64,000 nucleotides of DNA from Streptomyces sp. NBC_01454 (GTDB lineage: Bacteria; Actinomycetota; Actinomycetes; Streptomycetales; Streptomycetaceae), in contig NZ_CP109460.1 in NCBI RefSeq assembly GCF_036227565.1, positions 6,820,001-6,884,000 of the forward strand. The letters run 5' to 3'. A program made the position numbers and the translations under genes. The notes under the pieces are model-generated. The model was not told the DNA's origin. It saw nothing but the letters and a program-made list of their open reading frames with translations, and searched no databases. Numbering within the stretch: the first letter of the stretch is position 1; each line of letters begins with the position of its first letter. Positions 42,230-50,311 of the stretch are shown here, piece by piece.

Positions 42230-43437
42230 TGGCTGACCGGAACCGTACCCACGACCGCCGGATCCCGCGCGCACGCCACCGGGCCGCCGCGCTGCTCGCG
42301 GTGGCCTGCGCGCTGCTGGCGGCGGGCTGCGACGGCGGCGGCAAGGCCGCACCCTCCGCGTCCGAGCGGCGGCCGGTCGAACGCGCACCGCTCAAGGCCG
42401 GCAGGAACGACCTGCCGGGGATGCCGCCGCCGCTCAACGCACACGACCTCTACGCGGCGGACCGGCCCGGCCGGTTGTCCCCGCAGGTCAAGGACTACCC
42501 CTCGCGGATCTACGTCCCCAACACCGGCTCCGACACGGTCAGCGTCATCGACCCGAAGACCTACAAGGTCATCGAAACCATCCCGGTGGGCATCCAGCCG
42601 CAGCACGTGGTGCCCTCCTGGGACCTGAAAACGCTCTGGGTCAACAACAACCGGGGGCACGACCTCACCCCGATCGACCCCGCCACCGGCAAGGCCGGCG
42701 AGCCCGTCAGGGTCCACGATCCGTACAACCTCTACTTCACGCCCAACGGGAAGTACGCGATCGTGATGGCCTCGATGGACCGTCAGCTGGTCTTCCGCGA
42801 CCCGCACTCCATGGAGATCCGCAAGACGCTCCCGGTGCCCTGCGCCGGCGTCAACCATGCCGACTTCTCGCCGGACGGGCGGTACTTCATCGTCTCCTGC
42901 GAGTTCTCCGGCGAACTGCTCAAGGTCGACACCGAGAAGATGAAGGTGATCGGCCAGGAGAAGCTGCCGTTCGAGGGGGCGATGCCCCAGGACGTCAAGA
43001 TCTCCCCGGACGGCAAGACCTGGTACATCGCCGACATGATGGCCGACGGCGTCTGGGTCATGAACGGCGACACGTTCGACCGGCCGAAGCTGATGCCGAC
43101 CGGCAAGGGCGCACACGGCCTCTACGTCAGCCGCGACTCGCGGTACATGTACGTCTCCAACCGGGGCGAGGGCTCCATCTCCCTGCTGGACTTCAAGACC
43201 GGCGAACTCGTCGACAAGTGGCACATCCGCGGCGGCGGCAGCCCCGACATGGGCGGGCTGTCCACCGACGGCAAGGTGCTGTGGCTGTCCGGCCGGTACA
43301 ACTCCGAGGTCTACGCGCTGGACACCCGTACCGGCAAGACCCTCGCCAAGATCCCCGTCGGCCAGGGCCCGCACGGTCTGGCGGTCTACCCGCAGCCGGG
43401 GCGCTACTCGCTGGGGCACACCGGCATCTTCCGCTAG
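42229..43437 (+). CDS. YVTN beta-propeller lipoprotein
   Basis: A 402-residue surface protein with signal peptide and lipobox LLAAGC (~33). The mature part has repeated YVTN/NHL-like blades: IYVPNTGSDTVSVIDPKTYK, TLWVNNNRG, YAIVMASMDRQLVFRD, RYFIVSC, TWYIADMMADGVWVMN, RYMYVSNRGEGSISLLD and GPHGLAVYP. These form a probably seven-bladed propeller used for binding. It is coupled (TGATG overlap) to the deacetylase-like lipoprotein, suggesting a joint cell-surface role. A 16-bp hairpin follows. Confidence 0.86.
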   Translation: MADRNRTHDRRIPRARHRAAALLAVACALLAAGCDGGGKAAPSASERRPVERAPLKAGRNDLPGMPPPLNAHDLYAADRPGRLSPQVKDYPSRIYVPNTGSDTVSVIDPKTYKVIETIPVGIQPQHVVPSWDLKTLWVNNNRGHDLTPIDPATGKAGEPVRVHDPYNLYFTPNGKYAIVMASMDRQLVFRDPHSMEIRKTLPVPCAGVNHADFSPDGRYFIVSCEFSGELLKVDTEKMKVIGQEKLPFEGAMPQDVKISPDGKTWYIADMMADGVWVMNGDTFDRPKLMPTGKGAHGLYVSRDSRYMYVSNRGEGSISLLDFKTGELVDKWHIRGGGSPDMGGLSTDGKVLWLSGRYNSEVYALDTRTGKTLAKIPVGQGPHGLAVYPQPGRYSLGHTGIFR

Positions 43438-43445
43438 CGGCGGCC

Positions 43446-43483
43446 GGCCGGACCCGGACCCGGCCCCGGGTCCGGGTCCGGCC
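43446..43483 (+). terminator. Strong terminator after lipoprotein operon
   Basis: Perfect 16-bp stem (GGCCGGACCCGGACCC and complement) with a 6-nt loop, 8 bases after the stop codon. Confidence 0.82.
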
Positions 43484-43491
43484 GTACCGGG

Positions 43492-43513
43492 CTAGAAGAC
43501 TCATGAAGATCTT
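43492..43513. repeat. Left end of IS: CTAG target copy plus 18-bp terminal inverted repeat
   Basis: CTAG then AAGACTCATGAAGATCTT. It is the exact reverse complement of 45188-45209 over all 22 bases. Confidence 0.88.
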
Positions 43514-45205
43514 GCTGAGGGGTCGTTCGGCCGCAGGCCGGGCGGCCCCTCCGGCTATGTGCTGGCCGGGGCGAGGTGCCAGGTTCCGTTGGTTCGGTTG
43601 AGTCCGAGGTTGATCAGTCGGCGAAGGTTGAGGGCGGCTGCTCGGGTGTGGAGCCAGGTGTCGTTCTTGATGGTGCCGCGGTAGCGGAGTTTGCGGTTGC
43701 CGTGGTGGACGAGCCAGGCGACGGCACGTTCGACCGGTGGTCTCCAGCGCCGGTAGTCGGCCTGCCAGTCGGGATCGGTGGCGGCCTGCTGGCGGGCGGC
43801 GGCGAGCAGATCGTGGTGCGGACGGATGGTCAGGATCCGCCCGGCCTTGGCCTTGGTGCACCGCTCACGAAGGGGGCATCCGGCGCACACGTCCTTGAAC
43901 GAGGCTTTGCGCTGGTGGTGCTGCCCGGCGGGAGCGGATAAAGGGACGGTGTGTCCGGCGGGGCAGGTCACGGTGGCGGCGACGGTGTCGATGACGAAGT
44001 CGTCGAGGGTGAAGCCGCCAGGGACGGCGGGCCGCAGCGGTGCGGGTTTGAGGAACAGCCGGTGACCGGCGGTTTCGAGGCTGTGGCGGGCGTCACCTGT
44101 GGAGTAGGCGGTGTCACCGAAGGCGTCAACGGGCTCGTCCTCGTCGGTGAGCAGGTCGATTCCGACCATCGCCTCGTGGTGCTCGGGACCGGCTCCGGGC
44201 CGCAGGGCGACGGCGGTGTATAACCCGGTCTCGGGCTCAATGGCGAGGTGGGCCTTGAAGCCGTCCTGCTGGTGGGTGCGGGTCTTGTGCACGTGCCGGG
44301 CTTCGGGGTCGACAGTGGAGACCATCCGGTTCTGTGCGGTGCCTTGGGTGATGCGCCAGCGCCCGTCGCGGCCGTCGGAGTCCTCGGCGGGCTCCACGTC
44401 CTGGCCCGCGACCAGGGCCAGGATGCCGACCGCGTTCGCGGCCTTCTCGCCGAGCTGCTGCTCGGGCAGGTGGCCCAGCAGCCGCAGCGCGTCACCGACC
44501 AGGGCGTCGACCAGGTCGGCACGGGCCTGCTCGTCGTTCCAGGCGATCCTCGGCTTGCCCGGGTCGTTGTAGTCGTGCGCGGTGCAGTGCACCGCGACCA
44601 CCTCGCCGGCCCCGGGGACGTCCCGGATCACCGCCCGGATGGCGGCGATGATCTGGGTGACGGTGTCCTGGGTGGCCACCGCGTCATCCAGCACGGTGGA
44701 ATCCAGCGCCCGGCGGTGCTTGCCCTTGAGGACACCGGTGGCCTTCACGACCTCCCGCACAGCCTCGAACACCCGGTTCGGCCGGGCGGAACGGGCCAGC
44801 CGGCGGCGGAAGTAGGCCAGCAACGACGGATCGAACGCCATGTCATGAAGGCCCAGTCCGCAGGCTGCCTTCCACCTCAGGTCGCACCGCAGTTCCTGGA
44901 CCGTCTCGAAGTCCGACAGCCCGTGCAGGGCCTGCAGCGTGATCGCCGAGGCCAGGATCTGCGGCGGCATACTCGGCCGCCCGTTCGCCGACGGGTACAT
45001 GTCCGCGAACATCTCCGCTTCGAACAGCGTGCTGCGATGCTCGGCCAGGAAAGCGAACACACTCCCCGCCGGGATCAAATCCCGGCAGGTCTCCCACACA
45101 TCCGGCCCGACCGTCTCCCCGGCCCATTCCCCCATCACCACAACAAGCAGTCTGGCCCCGCCGCTCACGCGGCGGGGCCAGAACTCCAAGATCTTCATGA
45201 GTCTT
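43496..45205 (-). mobile_element. Intact IS1182-like insertion sequence (about 1710 bp)
   Basis: Perfect 18-bp terminal inverted repeats, flanked on both sides by CTAG (a palindrome, so a 4-bp duplication cannot be told from extended IR by sequence alone). One full-length DDE transposase fills the element on the minus strand. The right-hand CTAG contains the stop codon (TAG) of the adjacent minus-strand gene, which is thus preserved. Complete ends and ORF suggest recent and possibly active insertion. Confidence 0.88.
43555..45198 (-). CDS. IS1182-family transposase
   Basis: A 547-residue DDE transposase. The N-terminal domain has VFAFLAEHRSTLFEAEMFADMY; the catalytic core has ALDSTVLDDAVATQDT (first Asp), DGFKAHLAIEPETGLYTAVAL, DAFGDTAYSTGDARHSLE (second Asp), a Cys-rich CAGCPLRERCTKAKAG insert with CP and GHTV, and the Glu region PPVERAVAWLVHHGNRKLRYRG. 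The first ATG (45198) lies within the terminal repeat. A second, ATG 45135 (product MGEWAGETVG), is the more usual start, just after an internal hairpin. No frameshifts. Confidence 0.9.
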   Translation of the reverse strand: MKILEFWPRRVSGGARLLVVVMGEWAGETVGPDVWETCRDLIPAGSVFAFLAEHRSTLFEAEMFADMYPSANGRPSMPPQILASAITLQALHGLSDFETVQELRCDLRWKAACGLGLHDMAFDPSLLAYFRRRLARSARPNRVFEAVREVVKATGVLKGKHRRALDSTVLDDAVATQDTVTQIIAAIRAVIRDVPGAGEVVAVHCTAHDYNDPGKPRIAWNDEQARADLVDALVGDALRLLGHLPEQQLGEKAANAVGILALVAGQDVEPAEDSDGRDGRWRITQGTAQNRMVSTVDPEARHVHKTRTHQQDGFKAHLAIEPETGLYTAVALRPGAGPEHHEAMVGIDLLTDEDEPVDAFGDTAYSTGDARHSLETAGHRLFLKPAPLRPAVPGGFTLDDFVIDTVAATVTCPAGHTVPLSAPAGQHHQRKASFKDVCAGCPLRERCTKAKAGRILTIRPHHDLLAAARQQAATDPDWQADYRRWRPPVERAVAWLVHHGNRKLRYRGTIKNDTWLHTRAAALNLRRLINLGLNRTNGTWHLAPAST

Positions 45206-45209
45206 CTAG
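45188..45209. repeat. Right end of IS: 18-bp terminal inverted repeat plus CTAG
   Basis: AAGATCTTCATGAGTCTT then CTAG, exact reverse complement of the left end. CTAG includes the reverse complement of the TAG stop of the neighbouring gene. Confidence 0.88.
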
Positions 45210-46861
45210 GCGTTGTACTCGTCCGCCTTCTGCGGTTCCACGCCCTGGATCACGCCGCTGAGCACCAGGGAGCGGTTGGTGAAGCGCTCGGTGTTCACGC
45301 CGTTCTCCTTCAGGACGCTCATCGCGGCCGCATGGACCGTACGCAGCACCGGGGTCGCCGCGCGCAGCGCGTCATCGGCCATGAAGCGGTGGCGCCAGGG
45401 CTTGTCGGCCCAGACGTGGCGCAGGCCGAACGGCTCGGGGAGGGCCAGCTTGCCGCCGAGGAAGTCCAGGACCGGCGGGAACCACGTCAGCGGGGCCCGG
45501 GCGGCGAGCCGGACCACCTCCTGCGGCTCGATGAGCGGGAGGTGCTGGGTCCTGGTCTCCCAGAACTTGATGACCTTGGCGACGTCCTTGGTCTTGGGCT
45601 CCGGTTTCGTGGTGAACAGGCCGTTGACCGGGCCGAGGGCATGGCCGGTCACCTCGATGCGCAGGGTCTCGTGGAGCACGGTGACGGTGATCATCAGGGT
45701 GATCACCAGCTGGCCGTCCCACAGGACGAACTGGACGCCGAGGTAGTGGCGGTTGCCGCTGCCGAACTGCTGCTCGTTGCAGATCCGCTCTATCTCGTGG
45801 CCGCGGATCTGGTACGCCTCCACATGGGTGCCCTCGGGGCGGGTGACGGCGGCGGCCTTCTCGCCGACCGGGGAGACGACCCAGTGGCGCACGGAAGGCG
45901 TGGGGAAGCCTCCGGTGTGCAGCGGACTGCGCTCCAGCAGCCGCAGCTTGTCGTGGATCGCCCGGATGACGTCCCAGCTGCGGAACGGGTGGATCTCGGC
46001 GGTCCCCGGTGCCGGCGTCAGCTCCTCGGCGAGCTGCCAGCTGCCCCAGCGCGTGCCCATGCCGAGTATCCCCTTGGGGCCGGCGTAGAAGACGACATTG
46101 CTGGTCTGCTCGGCGGAGATTTTGGCGAGATTCTGGCGGAGGGTCTCCGCGGCGATCTGGTTCGGGTCCTGCGGCACCGCCTCGGGGATCTTCGCGGCCA
46201 CGCCGCCGCCCTCCAGCAGCCCCTTCCAGGCCTCGCGCATGGCCGCCGCGGTCTTCTCGCAGATCTGCTTGGCCCACCACCAGCCGATCATCGGGGCGAC
46301 GACGGCGGCGCGGGCGTACATCGGCCAGAAGCCGTTGAGCGGCAGCTTGACCATGAAGAACAGGCCGAGGCCGGCCAGCACGGTCAGCAGCACCCCGCCG
46401 ATCAGGGACAGGCCCGCGCCCGCCCCGTCCTTGGAGAGCATCTTGCGCAGCTGGAAGACGCCCAGCCACACCAGCACACCGGGCAGGAACAACACCCCGA
46501 ACAGCACCATCAGCAGCGTCAGTTTGATGTCGCGCTGCTTGCGGATACGGGTGGCGGACAGACAGTGCTCGACGATGGTCTGCGGTTCGGTCCCGAAGGA
46601 CTGGATGAGCGCCGCGCGGCCGCCGCCCAGCATCCGCACCTGGACCGCACGCGAGAACGCCTCGCCGAGGTTGGGCGCGAACAGCGACAGCTTCGGTTTC
46701 TTGATCTCGGACTTGCCGGACTCGGAGTCGGCCTTGGAGATCTCGGTGAGCGGGCTGTCCCGGTAGGCGGCCGAGGCCAGCGCCTGGGTCGCCGCCGTCT
46801 GCCCGGCACTCCCCGAGAGCGGGACCTGTGCCCCCGGACTGAAGTCGAAGCCGTCTGCCAC
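45206..46861 (-). CDS. Large hypothetical membrane protein
   Basis: A 551-residue protein. A polar N-terminus (~125 residues with SGKSEIKKPKLSLFAPN) is followed by about four helices (LTLLMVLFGVLFLPGVLVWLG, SLIGGVLLTVLAGLGLFFM, MYARAAVVAPMIGWWWA, and a hydrophobic strand pair later LVITLMITVTVLH). A long cytosolic C-terminal domain contains VFYAGPKGILGMGTRWGSW and RHWVVSPVGEK. GTG start with GGGGGGCGG upstream. Its TAG stop lies in the CTAG target of the IS, so the protein is intact but its native 3' flank is displaced. Family not recognised. Confidence 0.75.
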   Translation of the reverse strand: MADGFDFSPGAQVPLSGSAGQTAATQALASAAYRDSPLTEISKADSESGKSEIKKPKLSLFAPNLGEAFSRAVQVRMLGGGRAALIQSFGTEPQTIVEHCLSATRIRKQRDIKLTLLMVLFGVLFLPGVLVWLGVFQLRKMLSKDGAGAGLSLIGGVLLTVLAGLGLFFMVKLPLNGFWPMYARAAVVAPMIGWWWAKQICEKTAAAMREAWKGLLEGGGVAAKIPEAVPQDPNQIAAETLRQNLAKISAEQTSNVVFYAGPKGILGMGTRWGSWQLAEELTPAPGTAEIHPFRSWDVIRAIHDKLRLLERSPLHTGGFPTPSVRHWVVSPVGEKAAAVTRPEGTHVEAYQIRGHEIERICNEQQFGSGNRHYLGVQFVLWDGQLVITLMITVTVLHETLRIEVTGHALGPVNGLFTTKPEPKTKDVAKVIKFWETRTQHLPLIEPQEVVRLAARAPLTWFPPVLDFLGGKLALPEPFGLRHVWADKPWRHRFMADDALRAATPVLRTVHAAAMSVLKENGVNTERFTNRSLVLSGVIQGVEPQKADEYNA

Positions 46862-47071
46862 TACCGCCCCCCACACCGCACGCATCCGATGATGCGGCTC
46901 TTCCCGACTTCCGCTGACGGCACACCTGCTGAGAGCCTGTCTTCGGGTCCGTGACCTCTTCCTGCGCCGTCGGACGGTGCGTACAACGGCAGGCACTCAG
47001 CGTACAGCCGCTGTCCGGCCCAAGGGAGTTGAGCCGGACAGCGGCTGCCGTACGGGCGGGGTGGCCGCCTA

Positions 47072-49270
47072 CTATCCGCCGTTCTCCGTCTGTTCCCGCC
47101 ACTTGTCGGCGAGTTGTGGCGGCATCGGCTCATGCCGCAGGTGGGTGCGGGAGAACCGCCCGGTGCCGTGCGAGAGGGAACGCAGATCGATGGCGTACCG
47201 GTCGATCTCGATCTCGGGCACCTCGGCCCGCACCACCGTGCGGCCCGCGCCCGACTGTTCGGTGCCCACGACCCGTCCGCGGCGCCCCGACAGATCGCTC
47301 ATCACCTGGCCGACGAAGTCGTCCGGAACCATCACGCTGACCTCGGACACCGGTTCGAGCAGGTCGATCCGGACCTCGCCGGCGGCCTCGCGCAGCGCCA
47401 GCCCGCCCGCCATCTGGAAGGCGGCGTCCGAGGAGTCGACGGAGTGCGCCTTGCCGTCGAGCAGGGTGACGCGGATGTCGACGAGCGGATGCCCGGCGGC
47501 GACCCCGCGCGCGGCCTGGGCACGTACGCCCTTCTCCACGGACGGGATGAACTGCCGGGGCACCGCACCGCCCACGACCTTGTCCACGAACTCGATGCCG
47601 GAGCCGCCCGGCAGCGGCTCGACCTCGATCTCGCAGATCGCGAACTGGCCGTGCCCGCCGGACTGCTTCACATGGCGCCCGCGGCCCGCGGCGGAGGCGG
47701 CGAAGGTCTCCCGCAGCGACACCTTGTGGGCGACGGTGTCCACCTGCACGCCATAACGGTTCCGCAGCCGCTCCAGCGCCACATCGACATGCGCCTCGCC
47801 CAGACACCACAGGACCACCTGATGGGTGTCCTGCTGGTGTTCCAGACGCATCGTCGGATCCTCCGCGACCAGCCGGGCCAGGCCCTGGGAGAGCTTGTCC
47901 TCGTCGGCCTTGCTGTGGGCCTCGATGGCGACCGGCAGCAGCGGGTCGGGCATCGTCCAGGGCTCCATCAGCAGCGGGCTGTCCTTGTCGGACAGGGTGT
48001 CGCCGGTCTCGGCACGGGACAGCTTCGCCACACAGGCCAGATCGCCGGCGATGGCCTGGGGCAGCGGGCGCTGCTGCTTGCCGAACGGGGCGGACAGCGC
48101 GCCGATCCGCTCGTCGACGTCGTGGTCCTCGTGCCCCCGGTCCTGCAGACCGTGGCCGGAGACATGCACCGTCTCGTCCGGGCGCAGGGTGCCGGAGAAG
48201 ACCCGTACGAGCGAGATCCGGCCGACATACGGGTCGGAGGAGGTCTTGACCACCTCGGCCGCGAGCGGGCCCTCGGGGTCGCAGCGCAGCGCGTCCCGCC
48301 GGGCGCCGTCCGGGCTGGTCACGGCCGGTGCCTCGCGCTCGGCCGGGGTCGGGAAGCCGCCGGTGATCAGCTCCAGCAGCTCCACGGTGCCCAGCCCCTG
48401 CCGGGCGCCCTCGGCGGCCGGGGCCGCGGCCAGCACCGGGTGGAAGGTGCCGCGGGCGACCGCGGTCTCCAGATCCCCGGTGAGGGTCTTGAGGTCGATC
48501 TCCTCGCCGCCGAGATAGCGGTCCATGAGGGACTCGTCCTCGCTCTCGGCGATGATGCCCTCGATCAGCCGCGCGCGGGCCGCCTCGATCTGCGGCAGCT
48601 CGTCCGCGGTCGGCGCGCGCTCGGTGCGCTCGCCGGAGGAGTAGTCGTAGACCCGCTGGGAGAGCAGCCCGATCAGGCCGTGCACGGGGGAGTGGCCGTC
48701 GGCGCCGGGCGTCCCGTACAGCGGGAGGTAGAGGGGGAGCACCGCGTCCGGGTCGTCGCCGCCGAACGCGGCGCGGCAGTGCTCGGTCATCGCGTCGAAG
48801 TCGGCGCGGGACGCCTCCAGGTGCGTGATCACCAGCGCCCGCGGCATGCCGACGGCCGCGCACTCGTCCCAGACCATACGGGTCGCCCCGGCCACCCCGT
48901 CGGCCGCCGAGACCACGAAAAGGGCCGCGTCCGCGGCGCGCAGACCGGCCCTGAGTTCCCCGACGAAATCGGCGTATCCGGGGGTGTCCAAGATGTTGAT
49001 CTTGATTCCGCCCCAGTCCACCGGGACCAGGGAGAGCTGTACGGAGCGCTGCTGGCGGTGCTCGATCTCGTCGTAGTCGGAAAGACAGCCGCCGTCCTCG
49101 ACCCGGCCCGCGCGATTGACCGCGCCGGACGCCAGCGCGAGGGCCTCGACCAGGGTGGTCTTTCCCGCACCGGAGTGGCCGACCAGCACCACATTCCGCA
49201 GATCCGTGGGCTGGCCGGCCGTTGATGCCCTGCGGGCGGCTCCCGGGTGTGTACTCGACTTCTCGCTCAT
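47072..49270 (-). CDS. Elongation factor G-like protein (EF-G2)
   Basis: A 732-residue translational GTPase paralogue. G1 GHSGAGKTTLVEAL (~30), G3 DTPGYADF, then EF-G domains II-V with GEAHVDVALERLRNRYG, GRGRHVKQSGGHGQFAICEIE and domain IV/V (VSVMVPDDFVGQVMSDLSGRRGRV). The G4 position reads ITHLEASRADF where canonical factors have NKxD, so guanine recognition may be weakened. Mycobacterial FusA2-type proteins are the nearest known group; their role is unsettled. ATG reading MSEKSST has GGAGG upstream. Confidence 0.88.
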   Translation of the reverse strand: MSEKSSTHPGAARRASTAGQPTDLRNVVLVGHSGAGKTTLVEALALASGAVNRAGRVEDGGCLSDYDEIEHRQQRSVQLSLVPVDWGGIKINILDTPGYADFVGELRAGLRAADAALFVVSAADGVAGATRMVWDECAAVGMPRALVITHLEASRADFDAMTEHCRAAFGGDDPDAVLPLYLPLYGTPGADGHSPVHGLIGLLSQRVYDYSSGERTERAPTADELPQIEAARARLIEGIIAESEDESLMDRYLGGEEIDLKTLTGDLETAVARGTFHPVLAAAPAAEGARQGLGTVELLELITGGFPTPAEREAPAVTSPDGARRDALRCDPEGPLAAEVVKTSSDPYVGRISLVRVFSGTLRPDETVHVSGHGLQDRGHEDHDVDERIGALSAPFGKQQRPLPQAIAGDLACVAKLSRAETGDTLSDKDSPLLMEPWTMPDPLLPVAIEAHSKADEDKLSQGLARLVAEDPTMRLEHQQDTHQVVLWCLGEAHVDVALERLRNRYGVQVDTVAHKVSLRETFAASAAGRGRHVKQSGGHGQFAICEIEVEPLPGGSGIEFVDKVVGGAVPRQFIPSVEKGVRAQAARGVAAGHPLVDIRVTLLDGKAHSVDSSDAAFQMAGGLALREAAGEVRIDLLEPVSEVSVMVPDDFVGQVMSDLSGRRGRVVGTEQSGAGRTVVRAEVPEIEIDRYAIDLRSLSHGTGRFSRTHLRHEPMPPQLADKWREQTENGG

Positions 49271-49547
49271 GTGTCTCGCCTCCAGGTCGACACTTTGCGG
49301 TGATTCGAGCTTTCCACCGAGGTCATCCTGCGTCCATACATGGCGCACGGGACCAGCCCTCCCAAGGGGGCGTCGGCGCCGCCCGGCGGGGGCCCGGGGG
49401 CGTGCCCGGCGGCGCGCGCCGCCGCCCCCGAGCCGTGGGATGCACCTCGCGCCGCGATGCGTTCGCAGTGCCCCGTGGCCGCCTGGCTACGATGGGCCAG
49501 CCGGTGGCCCCTTGACCTCACGGCCCGAATCGACCTCCGGGAAGGCC

Positions 49548-50207
49548 ATGCTGAACAAGTACGCGCGTGCATTCTTCACGCGTGTTCTCACGCCGTTCGC
49601 CGCCCTGCTCATCCGTATCGGCGTCAGCCCGGACGCGGTCACCCTCATCGGGACCGGAGGCGTGGTGGCCGGCGCCCTGGTCTTCTACCCGCAGGGCGCA
49701 TTCTTCTGGGGCACGGTCGTCATCACCCTGTTCGTCTTCTCCGACCTGGTCGACGGCAACATGGCACGGCAGCTGGGCCGCTCCAGCCGCTGGGGGGCCT
49801 TTCTCGACTCCACCCTCGACCGGGTCGCCGACTCGGCGATCTTCGGCGGCCTCGCCCTCTGGTACGCGGGCCGCGGCGACAGCCTGACGCTCTGCGCGAT
49901 GGCGATCTTCTGCCTCGCCAGCGGCCAGGTGGTCTCTTACACCAAGGCACGCGGCGAGGCCATCGGACTGCCGGTGGCCGTCAACGGCCTGGTGGAACGC
50001 GCCGAGCGACTGGTGATCACGCTGGTCGCCTGCGGCCTGTCGGGCCTGCACGCCTTCGGGGTGCCCGGCGTCGAGATCCTGCTGCCGATCGCTCTGTGGA
50101 TCGTCGCCATCGGCAGCGCCGTCACCCTGGGCCAGCGCGTGGTGACGGTACGCCGGGAGTCGGCCGAGGCCGACGCCGCACTCGCACAAGGGGGGAACGG
50201 CGCATGA
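49548..50207 (+). CDS. pgsA: CDP-alcohol phosphatidyltransferase: phosphatidylinositol phosphate synthase
   Basis: Membrane enzyme (219 aa) that, in actinobacteria, joins CDP-diacylglycerol and inositol-3-phosphate. The diagnostic motif DGNMARQLGRSSRWGAFLDS followed by TLDRVAD gives the expected spacing DGx2ARx8Gx3Dx3D (~66-88). Six helices are visible. Placement directly before a PIM acyltransferase and a PimA-like mannosyltransferase supports inositol rather than glycerol as acceptor. GGGAAGG precedes the ATG. Its TGA overlaps the start of a 35-codon ORF. Confidence 0.88.
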   Translation: MLNKYARAFFTRVLTPFAALLIRIGVSPDAVTLIGTGGVVAGALVFYPQGAFFWGTVVITLFVFSDLVDGNMARQLGRSSRWGAFLDSTLDRVADSAIFGGLALWYAGRGDSLTLCAMAIFCLASGQVVSYTKARGEAIGLPVAVNGLVERAERLVITLVACGLSGLHAFGVPGVEILLPIALWIVAIGSAVTLGQRVVTVRRESAEADAALAQGGNGA

Positions 50208-50311
50208 GCGCACGCAGCGTGGGAGTCTTCCCGGCCGGGGGCCGGGGAAGAATCACCGAGAGGGGCGCGCCGGGCGGGCGCGCGGCCGGGCAAAGCGAGG
50301 TGCCGGCATGA
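50204..50311 (+). CDS. 35-codon linking ORF between pgsA and PIM acyltransferase gene
   Basis: ATG overlaps the pgsA stop (ATGA at 50204-50207), and its own stop TGA overlaps the next ATG (ATGA at 50308-50311). The product MSARSVGVFPAGGRGRITER and so on is basic and Gly-rich with no known fold. GGGGGGAAC is upstream. It fits a translational-coupling device carrying ribosomes between two genes otherwise 100 bases apart. It could also be chance. Confidence 0.45.
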   Translation: MSARSVGVFPAGGRGRITERGAPGGRAAGQSEVPA

